A stretch of DNA of 42,521 bases from CAWHNT01 sp963830775 (GTDB lineage: Bacteria > Pseudomonadota > Alphaproteobacteria > Geminicoccales > Geminicoccaceae). This document shows positions 41,302 through 42,521 of this stretch, piece after piece. Positions within the stretch are counted from its first letter, which is position 1. Each line of letters begins with the position of its first letter. The stretch is taken from contig CAWHNT010000013.1 of assembly GCA_963830775.1 (NCBI GenBank), positions 1-42,521 on the forward strand, given 5' to 3'. Below the pieces are notes generated by a model. The model searched no databases. It saw nothing but the letters and a program-made list of their open reading frames with translations, and was not told the origin of the DNA. The translations under genes were made by a program, and so were the position numbers.

Positions 41302-42521
41302 CCGACGCCACGCACGACCCGAGCCGCCGCAGCTGGGTTGCCTCGGCCGAGGGTCACCCCGACTTCCCGATCCAGAACCTGCCGCTCGGCGTCTTCAGCC
41401 CGCCGGGCGGCACGCCTCGGGGCGGTGTCGCGATCGGGGACATGATCCTCGACCTGCCAGCCCTGCTCGCCACCGGCCTCCTCGAAGGCGAGGCGCGCCG
41501 TGCCGCCGAGGCGGCTGCCGGCCCAACCCTCAACCCGCTCCTGGCGCTAGGCGCCGGACCGCGCCGGGCACTCCGCGCCCGGTCTCAGCGAGCTGCTGAG
41601 CCCATGGCGCGCCCGAGCAGGCCCGGGTCGAGCCGCTGCTGCACCAGGCCGCCGCCTGCACGATGCACCTGCCGGCCAGCATCGGCGACTACAGCGACTT
41701 CTATGTCGGCATCCACCACGCGACCAACGTCGGCAAGCTCTTCCGCCCCGACAACCCGCTGCTCCCGAACTACAAGTGGGTCCCGATCGGCTATCACGGC
41801 CGGGCCTCGACCATCGTTCCGTCGGGCGTGCCTGTCCGCCGCCCGAACGGCCAGAGGAAGCGCCCGGACGAGGCCGAGCCCAGCTTCGGCCCCTGCCGCA
41901 ACCTCGACTACGAGCTGGAGCTCGGGGTCTGGATCGGCCCCGGCAACGAGCAGGGCGGCCCGATCCCGATCGGAGAGGCAGCCCGGCACGTGGCGGGCTA
42001 CTGCCTGCTGAACGACTGGTCGGCGCGTGACATCCAGGCCTGGGAGTACCAGCCCCTAGGGCCCTTCCTCTCCAAGAGCTTCGCCAGCACCATCTCGGCC
42101 TGGATCGTGACGCCTGAGGCGCTGGAGCCCTTCCGCACCGCCCAGCCGGCACGGCCGGAGGGCGATCCGGCTCCGCTCGATTACCTCCTGGACGAGGCCG
42201 ACCAGCGCGAGGGTGCCCTCGCGATCGAGCTTGAGGTGCTGCTCCTGACCGAGCGAATGCGCACCGAAGGCCACGCCCCGCACCGCCTCTCCCTCAGTTC
42301 CACCCGGCACATGTACTGGACCGTGGCGCAGATGGTGGCGCACCACACGAGCAACGGCTGCAGCCTCAACTCCGGTGACCTGCTCGGCTCCGGCACCATC
42401 TCCGCACCGACCGCGGACGGGTTCGGCAGCCTGCTCGAGACCACACGTGGCGGCAAGGAGCCGGTGCAGCTGCCGAACGGGGGGAGCCCGCACTTTCCTC
42501 GAGGACGGCGACGAGGTCCTG
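41298..42521 (+). CDS. fahA: Fumarylacetoacetase, incomplete at window end, with frameshifts
   Basis: Last enzyme of homogentisate breakdown; it hydrolyses fumarylacetoacetate to fumarate and acetoacetate. A GTG start at 41298 overlaps the hmgA stop. The N-terminal domain reads SWVASAEGHPDFPIQNLPLG and continues to about 41605. Two single-base excesses at about 41592 and 41614 then move it to EQARVEPLLHQAAACTMH. The active-site blocks are SIGDYSDFYVGIHHATNVGK, YHGRASTIVPSGVPVRRP, LELGVWIG and YCLLNDWSARDIQAWEYQPL, with FLSKSF after it. A further slip in a six-G run at 42479-42484 precedes ARTFLEDGDEVL, where the window ends. About 20-30 residues at the C-terminus are outside. Confidence 0.88.

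Noticed and set aside
1..42521. CRISPR arrays, tRNA or rRNA genes
   Set aside because: No regularly spaced repeats and no tRNA- or rRNA-like sequences were seen on reading the window.

Overview
This is GC-rich DNA, probably from an alphaproteobacterium. Codon use, Tat-exported sulfite dehydrogenase, a BigR-type regulator, many TctC/Bug-type receptors and CaiB/HMG-CoA-lyase clusters would suit Rhodospirillales, Geminicoccales or Acetobacteraceae. No rRNA or tRNA is visible, so the placement is an inference. About 25 frame breaks are spread over the window, many in G or C runs and some in genes of central catabolic operons (hmgA, fahA). They suggest uncorrected indel errors in the assembly as much as real gene decay. 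Breaks inside IS fragments and truncated genes are more likely genuine.

Layout. 0-1.5 kb: a broken class III nucleotidyl cyclase (minus). 1.8-9.2 kb: a sulfur-oxidation locus (plus): sorA-like sulfite dehydrogenase and its cytochrome c, a BigR/SqrR-type persulfide sensor, rhodanese-DUF2892, Blh/ETHE1-like persulfide dioxygenase, a small DUF2892 protein, a phosphatase-like/sulfide:quinone oxidoreductase fusion, a TauE/SafE carrier and a DUF3365 haem protein. Together they can take sulfide through persulfide and sulfite to sulfate. The regulator has a dyad on its own start, and two FNR/FixK-type boxes precede the dioxygenase gene.

9.6-12.5 kb: an IS4-family element that has cut off a membrane-protein gene, followed by IS66 and possibly IS1380 scraps. 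12.5-15.9 kb: rraA-like gene, Bug receptor, CBS fragment and a broken FMN-dependent alpha-hydroxyacid dehydrogenase. 16.0-19.3 kb: an IS5-like element with an IS630 element inserted in it and a second IS630 element abutting it. 19.4-28.0 kb: a hydroxyacid-related cluster with two intact Bug receptors and the C-terminal part of a third, an FAD-linked 2-hydroxyacid dehydrogenase, a second rraA-like gene, an atypical SDR, and an L-2-hydroxyglutarate oxidase gene cut by an IS3-family element with a clean 4-bp duplication.

28.3-32.0 kb: decayed DNA with an IS630 fragment, a caspase-fold protein lacking both catalytic residues, a broken membrane protein and a truncated AhpD-like gene. 32.1-37.2 kb (minus): an apparent six-gene operon of Bug receptor, HMG-CoA-lyase-like enzyme, CaiB-type CoA transferase, small unknown protein, gamma carbonic anhydrase and isopropylmalate/tartrate dehydrogenase-like enzyme. 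37.3-38.4 kb: a LysR gene bracketed by a perfect 28-bp inverted repeat, a possible invertible segment. 38.5 kb to the end (plus): the homogentisate branch of tyrosine breakdown, hppD, a Rieske protein, hmgA and fahA (cut by the window edge).
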